Shown here: one piece after another, positions 26,158-33,667 of the stretch
Position numbering within the stretch: position 1 is the stretch's first letter
Layout: each line of letters opens with the position of its first letter
Origin: Candidatus Bipolaricaulis sibiricus
Lineage (GTDB): Bacteria > Bipolaricaulota > Bipolaricaulia > Bipolaricaulales > Bipolaricaulaceae
Direction: 5' to 3'
Length of the DNA stretch: 64,000 bases
Assembly (NCBI GenBank): GCA_004102645.1
Contig: CP034928.1
Coordinates: forward strand, 1 to 64,000
Made by a program: the position numbers and the translations under genes
Notes under the pieces: generated by a model
Told to the model about the DNA's origin: nothing
The model's database searches: none
The model's input: only the letters and a program-made list of their open reading frames with translations

Positions 26158-26627
26158 ACATCGGGTTGATCATCTACTCACAGACTGGGCACACACTCTC
26201 CGTCGCGGAGAAGCTCCGGGAGAAACTGTCCGCGGCGGGGCATGTCGTGGCCCTGGAACGCCTGGAGGCCGAAGGCGCGGTCCGCCCTGGGGTGAGGGAC
26301 GTGCGACTCAAGTCGGTGCCCGACGTCACGGCCTACGACGCCGTCGTGTTGGGGTCGCCTGTGCACGGGTTCGCCGTGTCGGCCGTGATGCAGGCCTATC
26401 TCCGCCAGGTGCCATCGCTTGCTGGCAGACGCGTGGCGTGTCTTGTGACCCAGTCCTTCCCGTTCGCGTGGATGGGCGGGAACCGTGCCCTTCGGCAGAT
26501 GACGCGGGCCTGTCAGACCAAGGGGGCAACGGTCTGCGCGGTCGGGGTCGTCAACTGGGCCCGCCGCAGCCGGGAGCAGCGGATCGCCGCGGTGGTGGAC
26601 AAGCTGATCCGCTGCCTCTCGTCCTAG
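26154..26627 (+). CDS. Flavodoxin-like protein
   Basis: A 157-residue protein with the FMN phosphate loop I-I-Y-S-Q-T-G-H-T at the N-terminus and a G-S-P-V-H-G-F loop near residue 65. This is the short-chain flavodoxin fold used for one-electron transfer or as a flavodoxin-type oxidoreductase. AAGGAGGGAATC precedes the ATG, which overlaps the stop of the GNAT frame (ATGA). It lies before the arsenic operon, but a separate promoter at 26701 divides them. Confidence 0.8.
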   Translation: MNIGLIIYSQTGHTLSVAEKLREKLSAAGHVVALERLEAEGAVRPGVRDVRLKSVPDVTAYDAVVLGSPVHGFAVSAVMQAYLRQVPSLAGRRVACLVTQSFPFAWMGGNRALRQMTRACQTKGATVCAVGVVNWARRSREQRIAAVVDKLIRCLSS

Positions 26628-26700
26628 ACACTTTCCGCGAGCCGCCGCCCAGCGCAGGGCACCGCGCGTCCCTTGACAGGGGGCGGCGGTCGTCGTAGCG

Positions 26701-26736
26701 TTGACTCTGATAGATCAGTGGAATCTGATTGATCAG
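26701..26736 (+). promoter_or_regulatory. Promoter and double operator of the HgcC-like/arsM operon
   Basis: A -35 TTGACT (26701-26706) and a weak -10 TCTGAT (26724-26729), spacing 17. Two copies of a near-palindromic 12-mer, CTGATAGATCAG (26707-26718) and CTGATTGATCAG (26725-26736), lie 18 bp apart. One fills the spacer and the other covers the -10 and start site. This fits a dimeric repressor bound twice on nearly the same face. The second site abuts the AGGAGGGACG ribosome binding site. Confidence 0.7.
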
Positions 26737-26744
26737 GAGGGACG

Positions 26745-27011
26745 ATGCCAAGATCCAAGCGCAAAGGATCCTGTGGGTGCTGCAGAGTGGAGGCGCTGAT
26801 CCCCGTGGACGAACGGGGGCAGATGGTTCTCCCGAAGGACGTTCGGGAGAGGATCGGGCTCCGCGGGGGCGACAAACTCGCCCTCAGCACCGTCGAGAAA
26901 GACGGATCTGTGTGCTGTCTCGTCCTGACGAAGGCTGAGGCCCTCGGCGCCGCCGTGCGGACGGCGCTGGGGGCGGTGGCCGAGGGACTTCTCGGAGACA
27001 CCCCCGCGTAG
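26745..27011 (+). CDS. AbrB-fold, Cys-rich regulator (HgcC-like)
   Basis: An 88-residue protein. An N-terminal basic C-G-C-C segment (C10, C12, C13) precedes a SpoVT/AbrB-type swapped-hairpin core, V-D-E-R-G-Q-M-V-L-P-K-D-V-R-E-R-I-G-L. A second C-C pair follows at 57-58 (S-V-C-C-L-V-L). Small AbrB-like proteins of this type are found with hgcAB and with arsM genes; no hgcA or hgcB is present here. The cysteines suggest metal(loid) sensing. It heads an operon with arsM, 15 nt apart, and its promoter carries the CTGAT-W-GATCAG double site that it might itself bind. Confidence 0.75.
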   Translation: MPRSKRKGSCGCCRVEALIPVDERGQMVLPKDVRERIGLRGGDKLALSTVEKDGSVCCLVLTKAEALGAAVRTALGAVAEGLLGDTPA

Positions 27012-27026
27012 AAGGAGGGAGAAACC

Positions 27027-27809
27027 ATGGAGAACGATCAGGTGAGAAAGGCCGTACGCGAGGGGTACGCCCGACGCGCACGGGGTGGAACCTCGTGCTG
27101 CTCCAGATCGGGCTGCTGCGGCACCCCGGCGTCGGCGAGCGAAACGATGGGGTACACCAGGGAAGAGCTGGGCTCCATCCCCGCAGGGGCCGACCTCGGG
27201 CTGGGCTGCGGGAACCCCATCTCGCTCGCCAGCCTCAACGAAGGCAACTCGGTGCTCGACCTCGGGTCGGGAGCCGGGATCGACTGCTTCTTGGCAGCGC
27301 GAATCGTGGGCGAGGCGGGGCGTGTCATCGGCGTGGACATGACCCCTGAAATGCTCGATCGCGCGCGGGAGAACGCCCGCACCTGGGGCGTGGCGAACGT
27401 CGAGTTCCGGCTGGGAGAGATCGAACACCTCCCCGTCGGCGACGCCACAGTAGATGTCGTGATCTCGAACTGCGTGATCAACCTTTCGCCCGACAAGGTG
27501 CGCGTGTTCCAAGAGGCGTACCGTGTGTTGCGGCCCGGGGGGCGGATGGTCATCTCCGACCTCGTCCTCCTGCGAGAGCTGCCCGACGAGGTTCGAGCGT
27601 CGCTTGAGGCCTACGTGGCGTGCGTGGCCGGAGCCGCGAGGAAGGACGACTACCTGGAGATGATCCGCGCCGCGGGGTTCGAGGAGGTCCGCGTTCTGAA
27701 GGAAGTGCCTGCCGACTCCGCCCTCGCCAGCGCGTCCGGATGTGGAGGGGATGCGGCCCCGTCCGTCGTGAGCATCACCCTGGAGGCGACGAAGCCCCAC
27801 CTCTCCTAG
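27027..27809 (+). CDS. arsM: Arsenite S-adenosylmethionine methyltransferase
   Basis: A 260-residue enzyme that methylates As(III) with SAM. The SAM motif is V-L-D-L-G-S-G-A-G-I-D near 77-87, followed by G-V-D-M-T-P-E-M-L. The arsenic-binding cysteines are C61 (L-G-C-G-N-P), C149 (I-S-N-C-V-I-N-L-S-P-D-K) and C199 (Y-V-A-C-V-A-G-A), the expected set for ArsM. An N-terminal C-C and C-C (24-25, 30-31) may deliver the metalloid. AAGGAGGGAGAAACC precedes the ATG. The operon lacks arsB, arsC or arsR. The end overlaps the convergent gene by 4 nt. Confidence 0.92.
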   Translation: MENDQVRKAVREGYARRARGGTSCCSRSGCCGTPASASETMGYTREELGSIPAGADLGLGCGNPISLASLNEGNSVLDLGSGAGIDCFLAARIVGEAGRVIGVDMTPEMLDRARENARTWGVANVEFRLGEIEHLPVGDATVDVVISNCVINLSPDKVRVFQEAYRVLRPGGRMVISDLVLLRELPDEVRASLEAYVACVAGAARKDDYLEMIRAAGFEEVRVLKEVPADSALASASGCGGDAAPSVVSITLEATKPHLS

Positions 27810-28438
27810 GCAGGCGCCTCGATCCACGCCTCGAACCGCCGACGGTGCTCCTCCCGCAGCGCCTTCCGGATGAGCTGGGCGTCGTACCCGCCCCGACGCA
27901 GCACGGCAACGATCGCCGCCGCGCGCTCCTCCAAACCGCGGCGCATGCACGTTTCGAGCTGGATCTCGAGGGGAACGACAGGCACGACGTGGTCGCCCCA
28001 CCGCACGCTCCTGACATGTGACCAGATCTCGGAGCCGGCTTCCCATATCCCGGCCCCTTTGTCCGCGGTCGGGAACCCCTCCGGAGCGGCGATGTGGGCG
28101 ATCTCGACCTTGACCCCCTCCACTACCCACCGCGCGAAGTGCCAGACGAACCCGTACTCATCGGGTCCTACACTCACGTGCCAGTCCCTAGACGAACGCC
28201 AGCCCGCGTGATCGGGAGAGTGCTCCCACCGCTCGGGGGTGAACGGCTCCATCAGCCCGACGAAGCGGTGCACGCCTTCCGGATGCACAGCAAGGAGGTC
28301 GATGTCCTGCGGCACCACCGCGCACCCCTGAAGGGCCGTGGCTGCCGAACCGATGACCGCCCACCGCGTGGCGGGCTCTATCGCAGGCGGCCCGATCTGC
28401 GGTATCAGGTTCCCTAGGACCTCGCGCCACGCCTCCAC
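27806..28438 (-). CDS. Nucleotidyltransferase-fold protein
   Basis: A 210-residue protein with a minimal nucleotidyltransferase core: V-I-G-S-A-A-T-A-L-Q-G, then V-P-Q-D-I-D-L-L (the D-x-D pair), then a helical part rich in Arg and Glu. Such proteins are found as MNT antitoxins, aminoglycoside nucleotidyltransferases and unannotated relatives; no HEPN partner is present. The GTG at 28438 is chosen because GGAGGAGG lies 8 nt upstream. An ATG at 28495 is an alternative that would add 19 residues without conservation. Confidence 0.65.
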   Translation of the reverse strand: MEAWREVLGNLIPQIGPPAIEPATRWAVIGSAATALQGCAVVPQDIDLLAVHPEGVHRFVGLMEPFTPERWEHSPDHAGWRSSRDWHVSVGPDEYGFVWHFARWVVEGVKVEIAHIAAPEGFPTADKGAGIWEAGSEIWSHVRSVRWGDHVVPVVPLEIQLETCMRRGLEERAAAIVAVLRRGGYDAQLIRKALREEHRRRFEAWIEAPA

Positions 28439-28659
28439 GGCTCCACCTCCTCCCGCAACCACAAGCCCGCCCGGGCTCCTCCGCCGGTGTGCCACCCAGT
28501 GCGGAGCCCCAGCCTACACACAACGGGTCCCCTCTGCCACAGGGGCCGTCGCCCCCCGGCGAGCAACCTGTACGATCTCCCTACTCCCCAGGGCTTGCCC
28601 TAGCGTGCCACAGGGGTAACATAGGAGGAACCATTATATACGACGGAGGGGGGGGGAAC

Positions 28660-29340
28660 GTGCGTACGAAGCTGGTTTGTGTACTGGTTTCCCTGTCCGC
28701 GCTGTTGAGCGCAGCCGCCATAGTCAGCGGTGCCGAGGTGCCGATGTCCCGCGTCGCCCAGCTGATGAGCGCGGCTGCAAAAACCCCTGGTGCCGCTGGC
28801 GAGCACATCGGGACCACCCTGCGATCGCTGATGGACGAGATCCTAACCTACCTCCGAGGCCACGGCCTCACCGAGGAAGCCCTCACCGCGCTGGAGGAGG
28901 GATTCGCCCAGGCCCTGGAGGCGTTTGTGGCCGGGGACATGTCCCAAGACGAGTTTGGAGACGAGATCGCCGCCTTGGCGCGCGAGCTGGAGAAGATGGC
29001 CGGGGAAGAGGGCATCGCGGGATTGCCGGTGGCCCTGCTCGAACGGATCGGGCTCAACCCCGTCGCGATCGAGGCCCTGAAGGGCGAGAAGGACCTCACC
29101 GGACTCGAGATCGCCGCACTGGCCCAGACGGTCATCGGCAGCTTCGCCCCATCGGCCCTGCCGGCCGGCCCACCCGGGTGGGTGCCCGCGTGGGGAGCCC
29201 AAGAGGGCGAGGGTGGCACCGCGGGACCGCCGGAGGGGATCCCTGCGCGAGTTCCTGCCCGTGTGCCGGCGGGCATTCCCGGTGGCGGGGACGACGGTGA
29301 GGACGATGACAACGGCGGTCCGCCCCGCGGTCGTCCGTAG
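28660..29340 (+). CDS. Small exported protein with acidic Pro/Gly tail
   Basis: A 226-residue protein. The start at GTG 28660 follows a long GGAGGGGGGGGG and creates a signal peptide (R-T-K-L-V-C-V-L-V-S-L-S-A-L-L-S-A-A-A-I-V-S-G). The middle (30-150) is predicted helical, with E-A-L-T-A-L-E-E-G-F-A-Q-A-L-E repeats of Ala/Glu/Leu. The C-terminal 65 residues are Pro/Gly/Ala-rich and end with D-D-G-E-D-D-D-N-G-G-P-P-R-G-R-P. No family is recognised. TATATA lies 20 nt upstream as a possible -10. A REPIN-like hairpin follows the stop by 35 nt. Confidence 0.6.
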   Translation: MRTKLVCVLVSLSALLSAAAIVSGAEVPMSRVAQLMSAAAKTPGAAGEHIGTTLRSLMDEILTYLRGHGLTEEALTALEEGFAQALEAFVAGDMSQDEFGDEIAALARELEKMAGEEGIAGLPVALLERIGLNPVAIEALKGEKDLTGLEIAALAQTVIGSFAPSALPAGPPGWVPAWGAQEGEGGTAGPPEGIPARVPARVPAGIPGGGDDGEDDDNGGPPRGRP

Positions 29341-29374
29341 CACCGGTTGAACCCAGTCTCACACAAGGCATCTG

Positions 29375-29414
29375 CAAGAGCTGCGCTGACCCCGCGTTCC
29401 GGGGTCAGCTCTTG
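29375..29414. repeat. REPIN-like hairpin with RAYT end sequence; may act as terminator
   Basis: CAAGAGCTG-CGCT-GACCCCG, loop, CGGGGTCAGCTCTTG: a stem of about 15 bp with a 4-nt bulge. Its right arm GGGGTCAGCTCTTG differs by one base from the RAYT end GGGGTCAGGTCTTG. Only a short T run (CTTGTTC) follows, so termination of the upstream gene is possible but not typical. Confidence 0.55.
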
Positions 29415-29569
29415 TTCGGGGCCTGGCCACGAGTCCCGACTGGCCTCAAAGGCTACGTGGGTATCAGCATCCCATCATAGAAGCGCTTTCACCCCATCAG
29501 CGGGTTCTTGCACACGTTCCCGATGAGCTGAGAGGCCCCTTACCAGCGGATGACCAGATCTGCCGTCGC

Positions 29570-29575
29570 TACAAT
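29570..29575 (+). promoter_or_regulatory. -10 box (TACAAT) of the decayed APH gene
   Basis: TACAAT ends 7 nt before the ATG at 29583, with no ribosome binding site, like the other leaderless genes. Confidence 0.4.
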
Positions 29576-29582
29576 CGCCGCC

Positions 29583-30079
29583 ATGTCTGCGCCTGTTCAA
29601 CCAGGTCCGCGCATTGCCGAGGGCCGCACCGCGGAGATCTTCCGCCTGGAGGGGGGGCGGTGCTCAAGCTCTTCCGTCCCGGGTGGGGCGAAGGCGACGC
29701 CCGGTACGAAGCGGACAAGGCCGAGGCCGTCCACTCCGCCGGTTTGCCCGTCCCCGCGGTGTACGGAGTGACCCAGGCGGCCGGGCGATTCGGGATCGTC
29801 TACGAGGAGGTCATCGGACGGCCGCTCATGGAATCCCTCCAGCGACGACCGTGGGCGGTTCGCGAGACGGCCCGGTTCTTGGCCGACCTTCATCTCCAGT
29901 TGCACAAGGCCCGGATTCCCGCGCTGCCGCGCGTTGCGGACCGCTTGACCCGCGCCGTGGAGCGGGCACCCGACCTGAAGGCCGAACATCGCGCGGGGCT
30001 TCTCACCCGCCTCGATCGCCTCCCTGGAGGCGATGCCGTGTGCCACGGTGACTTCCACCCCCCGCCCGGGACCGGGTAA
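29583..30079 (+). pseudogene. APH-family phosphotransferase, frameshifted and truncated
   Basis: The gene starts in one frame (M-S-A-P-V-Q-P-G-P-R-I-A-E-G-R-T-A-E-I-F-R-L-E-G-G) and continues in another from about 29660 (L-K-L-F-R-P-G-W-G-E). The change falls at a run of seven G (29651-29657); one more G would restore L-E-G-G-A-V-L-K-L-F. The 3' half is also lost: the Brenner motif V-C-H-G-D-F-H-P is followed at once by P-P-G-T-G and a stop, so the metal-binding D-F-G region is missing. The family is about 270 residues; about 165 remain. Probably a decayed choline/aminoglycoside kinase-like gene. Confidence 0.7.
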
Positions 30080-30112
30080 GCTTGGACATCCCAGCCTCGC
30101 GAGGAGGGCGCG

Positions 30113-30865
30113 ATGGACTCTATCGAGACCGGCCGGCAGCTGCTGAAGGCCACATCCTGGGCGCGAGCCCACGAGATCGAGACGGACCAGAGGAAGGGCG
30201 TTCCCCATCCTCCCCTCCAGAAGCCTCCCCAGGAGGGCGCTCCCCGCATGGCGCTTCCCGACCCGAAGACCCTTCCAGTGAACCCGGTCCCGGTCTTCGA
30301 CGCCATTGCCGCCCGTCGCAGCCACCGTCGGTTCACACTCGATCCTCTGTCTGTGGAGGAGCTCACGTTCCTCCTGTGGGCCACGCAAGGCGTGCAGCGC
30401 GTGGTCCGCGATGGCGTGGCTAGCCTGCGCACCGTGCCCTCGGCTGGGGCGCGTCACCCGTTCGAGACGTACCTCGTCGTGAACCGCGTCACGGGCCTCG
30501 AGCCGGGCTTGTACCGGTACCTCGCGCTCAATCACGAGCTCTGCTTCCTCCGTTCCGACCCCGACCTCCCTGCCAAGGTGAGCGACGCGTGCCTGGGCCA
30601 GGAGTTCGTGGGCCAGGGGGCGGCCGTGTTCGCGTGGGCGGTCATCCCGTACCGCACAGAGTGGCGGTACAGTCTGTTCTCCCACAAGGTGATCGCCATC
30701 GACGTCGGCCACGTGTGCCAGAACCTGTACCTCGCGTGCGAGGCAATCGGGGCCGGCACGTGCGGGATTGGCGCCTACCACCAGGAGAAGGTGGACGCCC
30801 TCTTCGGCGTGGACGGGGTGGACGAATTCGTGATCTACCTCGCCCCGGTGGGAAAGGTCAAGTAG
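30113..30865 (+). CDS. SagB/ThcOx-type nitroreductase
   Basis: A 250-residue FMN-dependent oxidoreductase. It has the SagB-type lead sequence G-R-Q-L-L-K-A-T-S-W and Q-K-P-P-Q-E, then the nitroreductase core A-A-R-R-S-H-R-R-F-T (FMN phosphate binding), L-L-W-A-T-Q-G-V, S-A-G-A-R-H-P-F-E-T-Y and G-A-G-T-C-G-I-G-A-Y. In peptide biosynthesis SagB relatives oxidise azolines, but stand-alone copies like this are common and of unknown role. No YcaO or precursor peptide lies nearby. GAGGAGGGCGCG precedes the ATG. Confidence 0.82.
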   Translation: MDSIETGRQLLKATSWARAHEIETDQRKGVPHPPLQKPPQEGAPRMALPDPKTLPVNPVPVFDAIAARRSHRRFTLDPLSVEELTFLLWATQGVQRVVRDGVASLRTVPSAGARHPFETYLVVNRVTGLEPGLYRYLALNHELCFLRSDPDLPAKVSDACLGQEFVGQGAAVFAWAVIPYRTEWRYSLFSHKVIAIDVGHVCQNLYLACEAIGAGTCGIGAYHQEKVDALFGVDGVDEFVIYLAPVGKVK

Positions 30866-31142
30866 GGACCGCCGGTCTGAACGCCCGGCTGCGGGAAGCT
30901 CCTCCCCCGCCGAGAACGCGGAGCGCGCAGAGAGAGAGACTATCGTAGTTTCGCTCGGCTCCTCGCGGGGTCGGGGAGGTCTCCGCGTTTCCCCTCCTTC
31001 CGATGGGAGGGGCAAGGGGAGTACGACCCTTGCCGCAAGCGGGCTGACCTCTCGACCGCTCTTCGTCCGCCTGTCCCCCACAGGAGAATGGGGCAACGGG
31101 CAATCCCAACTCGTCGCCGCCGGACGTCCGCGCACTGGCCTG
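30866..31142. repeat. Gene-free gap with degenerate GCCGAGAACGCGGAG repeat
   Basis: A 277-nt convergent gap. GCCGAGAACGCGGAG with the following CGCGCAGAGAG (30909-30935) belongs to the same repeat type as 3726-3756. The rest (30960-31110) shows no gene. Confidence 0.35.
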
Positions 31143-31925
31143 CTAAGCGCGCGAAGCTACCCAGACCTGCTCGCCGCCGCACCGGAACGGCCCCCGGGCA
31201 AAGTCGCCGTACAGCGCCTCGACTCCGAACCCGGAGAGCTCCAGAAGATGCTGCATCTCGTACCGGAACACGTACCGGAGCACAAGGGGGTTGAACCGCT
31301 TGGCGACCACGTTCCCGCCCTCGTCCAGCTCCTCGAACACGAAGTACTGGCGGAGGGTCTGCTCCTCGGTCTGGTAGTCACGGGTATCCCAGACGAGGAC
31401 CCGGCGCCCGGTCACGGGGTGGATGAACTCGCTCTCCAGCTTGAGCGCCGAGCCGAGGGAGGTACGGTGGGCAACGATCATCTCCAGGCTGGGGTCGAAG
31501 ACGTTCAGAACGAGCCTGCCCCCTGGGACAAGGTGGTCGCGGATCGAGCGCAAGGCTCGCTTCTGGTCCTCCACCGTGAGCAGGTGGAGGAACGCCCGGT
31601 ACGGGATCATGACGAGGGTGAACCGCCGCCCGAGGGTGAAGTCCCGCATGTCGCCCTCGACAAGGCTGACCCTCTTCTGCACGTCGCGAGGCAGCTGGGC
31701 GACCTTCTCTCGGGCCACGGCGAGCATAGACGGGGCCCGATCGAGGCCCACGACCTCCACCCCCGCCTGGGCGACGGGGATGAGGATCCGCCCCGTCCCG
31801 CACCCCAGTTCGAGCACCGGCGACCCCGCCGTGCGGGCCTCTTCCACGTAGAACGCTACGTCGCCGGGCACGCCCGTCGAGTAGTAGTCGTAGAACAGCG
31901 CGTCCTGTCGGTCGTACTCCTCCAC
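31143..31925 (-). CDS. SAM-dependent methyltransferase
   Basis: A 260-residue class I methyltransferase: SAM motif V-L-E-L-G-C-G-T-G-R-I, then G-L-D-R-A-P-S-M-L and E-G-D-M-R-D-F. The C-terminal part is beta-rich, as in methyltransferase 25 proteins with an added strand domain. The GTG at 31925 is chosen because AGAGGAGGGGTTCC precedes it; an ATG 24 nt upstream is possible. It lies 41 nt downstream of znuB on the same strand. It is a divergent paralogue of the methyltransferase at 57094-57876. The substrate is unknown. Confidence 0.82.
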   Translation of the reverse strand: MEEYDRQDALFYDYYSTGVPGDVAFYVEEARTAGSPVLELGCGTGRILIPVAQAGVEVVGLDRAPSMLAVAREKVAQLPRDVQKRVSLVEGDMRDFTLGRRFTLVMIPYRAFLHLLTVEDQKRALRSIRDHLVPGGRLVLNVFDPSLEMIVAHRTSLGSALKLESEFIHPVTGRRVLVWDTRDYQTEEQTLRQYFVFEELDEGGNVVAKRFNPLVLRYVFRYEMQHLLELSGFGVEALYGDFARGPFRCGGEQVWVASRA

Positions 31926-31966
31926 GGAACCCCTCCTCTCCGCGGGCATCGTACCCGACGGGGAGG

Positions 31967-32809
31967 TCAGCGGGTGAACAGCGCCCCTCGGCGGGGGGAG
32001 ACCACCAGCGAGAGGAGGAAGAGCCCCACGCCTACGAGCACCACCGCCGGGCCGGCGGCGATCCGCGCGTAGTAGGAGAGGTAGAGGCCACACACCCCGG
32101 CCAGGACCCCCGCCCCGACCGAGACGACCATCACCCCCGGCACCCGGCGGGCAAGGAGGTAGCCCGTGCTCGGGGGAAGGACAAGCATCGCCAGCGTGAG
32201 GGCGATCCCCACCGACTGCAGACACACCACGACCGTGGCCGCCAGGAGCAGGAGGAGCAGGTTGTGGAGCGCTCGTACCGGAAGCCGCAGGGTCTGGGCG
32301 AGCACGGGGTCGAACGCAGTCACGAGGAACCCGTTGCGGAACACGAGCAGGGCCAGGACCACGATCCCGCTCAGCACGGCGATCATCTGCAGTTGCATGG
32401 GCGACACGCCCAACACGTTCCCGAACAGGAAGTGGGCGAGATCGACCGCGTACCCGCGCGCGGTCGAGATGAGGGCGATCCCGAGGGCGAACATGGACAC
32501 GAACACGATCCCGATCGCCGTGTCCTCCTTGAGCCGCGCCCGGCGGGCGAGGGCCCCCATCGCCAGCGCAGCCACCGCCGCCGAGCCGAGTGCCCACCCG
32601 AACACCACTGTCCGCGACCCGCGGCCCACCAGGTACCCCACCGCCACGCCGGGGAGCACGCTGTGGGCCAAGGCGTCACCGAAGAACGCCATCCCGCGCA
32701 GGACCACGTACACTCCGACGAGCCCGCACACCGCGCCGGTCAGGACCGCGGCTGCAAGCGCCCGCAGCATGAACGGGAACGCGAACGGTTCAGCCAGGAA
32801 CGTGATCAT
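31967..32809 (-). CDS. znuB: Zinc ABC transporter permease
   Basis: A 280-residue membrane protein of the ABC-3 family with about eight helices. It has the typical G-M-A-F-F-G-D-A-L-A-H-S-V-L-P-G-V-A coupling region and K-E-D-T-A-I-G-I-V-F. The ATG at 32809 overlaps the znuC stop (ATGA). With znuC and znuA it forms a high-affinity metal uptake system; the zur gene in front points to zinc rather than manganese. Confidence 0.9.
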   Translation of the reverse strand: MITFLAEPFAFPFMLRALAAAVLTGAVCGLVGVYVVLRGMAFFGDALAHSVLPGVAVGYLVGRGSRTVVFGWALGSAAVAALAMGALARRARLKEDTAIGIVFVSMFALGIALISTARGYAVDLAHFLFGNVLGVSPMQLQMIAVLSGIVVLALLVFRNGFLVTAFDPVLAQTLRLPVRALHNLLLLLLAATVVVCLQSVGIALTLAMLVLPPSTGYLLARRVPGVMVVSVGAGVLAGVCGLYLSYYARIAAGPAVVLVGVGLFLLSLVVSPRRGALFTR

Positions 32810-33666
32810 CGTTCTCCCTCGTCTGGGGGCGGACAGCAGGTATCGGTGACAACGAGGGTCCCCTGGGGCGTCTCGACAAGCTGGATCGACTCCCCGTACG
32901 CGGCGCGGAGCCGGTCGGGGGTGAGCACCTCGGTCGGGGACCCTAGCCCGACGGACCTCCGGTTGAGGAGGAGGACCCGCGGGAAGCGGTTGCGGGCGAT
33001 CGCCAGCTCGTGGAGGGCGACGACCACGGTGGAACGCCCCGGCAACCGACCGAGAAGGGCGAGGAGATCCTGCTGGGTCGGCACGTCCAGGCCAGCCAGC
33101 GGCTCGTCCATCAGGATCAGCTCCGCCTCCTGGGCCAAGGCCCGGGCGATGAACATCCGCTGCTGCTGCCCGCCGGAGAGCTCGGCGATCGGGCGGCCGG
33201 CAAGGGCGGCGAGCCCGACCTGATCCAGGGCGTCCATCACCCGGGCCCGGCTCGCCGCGGTGGCCCGCCCCAGCCAGCGGCCGCGCCGGAGGCGGCCCAT
33301 CGCCACGACGTCCGCCACGGTGAGCGGGAACGTCCAGTCCACACCACTCCGCTGGGGGAGGTACGAGATACACGTGTGGCCATGGGGACCGTGGCCGTAC
33401 ACACGGACTTCCCCCGAGGTGGGGGAGAGCACGCCCGCGATCACCTTGAGCAAGGTGCTCTTCCCGGCCCCGTTGGGGCCGAGCACGGCCAGCCGCTCCT
33501 CCGGAGCGAGGGTGAGGTCCACCGACTCCAGGGCCGGCCTCCCCCCGTAGCAGACGCTGACGTTCTCGAGCTCAATCGCGGGTGCGCCCGGGACGTGGCG
33601 GAGGTGCCGTACCCTCCCTCGCCGCGGGACGCGGACGCAACGGGTGTGAGCACTTCCCCGAGCCAC
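32806..33666 (-). CDS. znuC: Zinc ABC transporter ATPase
   Basis: A 286-residue ATPase with Walker A G-P-N-G-A-G-K-S-T-L, signature L-S-G-G-Q-Q-Q-R, Walker B L-I-L-M-D-E-P-L-A-G-L-D and switch His in A-L-H-E-L. The N-terminal 30 residues are unusually basic and look non-conserved. A GTG at 33666, one base after the znuA stop, is chosen; an ATG at 33687 overlapping znuA is the alternative. The C-terminus adds a C-C-P-P-P segment. Confidence 0.88.
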   Translation of the reverse strand: MARGSAHTRCVRVPRRGRVRHLRHVPGAPAIELENVSVCYGGRPALESVDLTLAPEERLAVLGPNGAGKSTLLKVIAGVLSPTSGEVRVYGHGPHGHTCISYLPQRSGVDWTFPLTVADVVAMGRLRRGRWLGRATAASRARVMDALDQVGLAALAGRPIAELSGGQQQRMFIARALAQEAELILMDEPLAGLDVPTQQDLLALLGRLPGRSTVVVALHELAIARNRFPRVLLLNRRSVGLGSPTEVLTPDRLRAAYGESIQLVETPQGTLVVTDTCCPPPDEGER

Positions 33667-33667
33667 C

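Noticed and set aside
31943-33373. Long minus frames joining znu genes and the methyltransferase
   Set aside because: They run through several real genes in a different frame; each real gene has its own start and family motifs.
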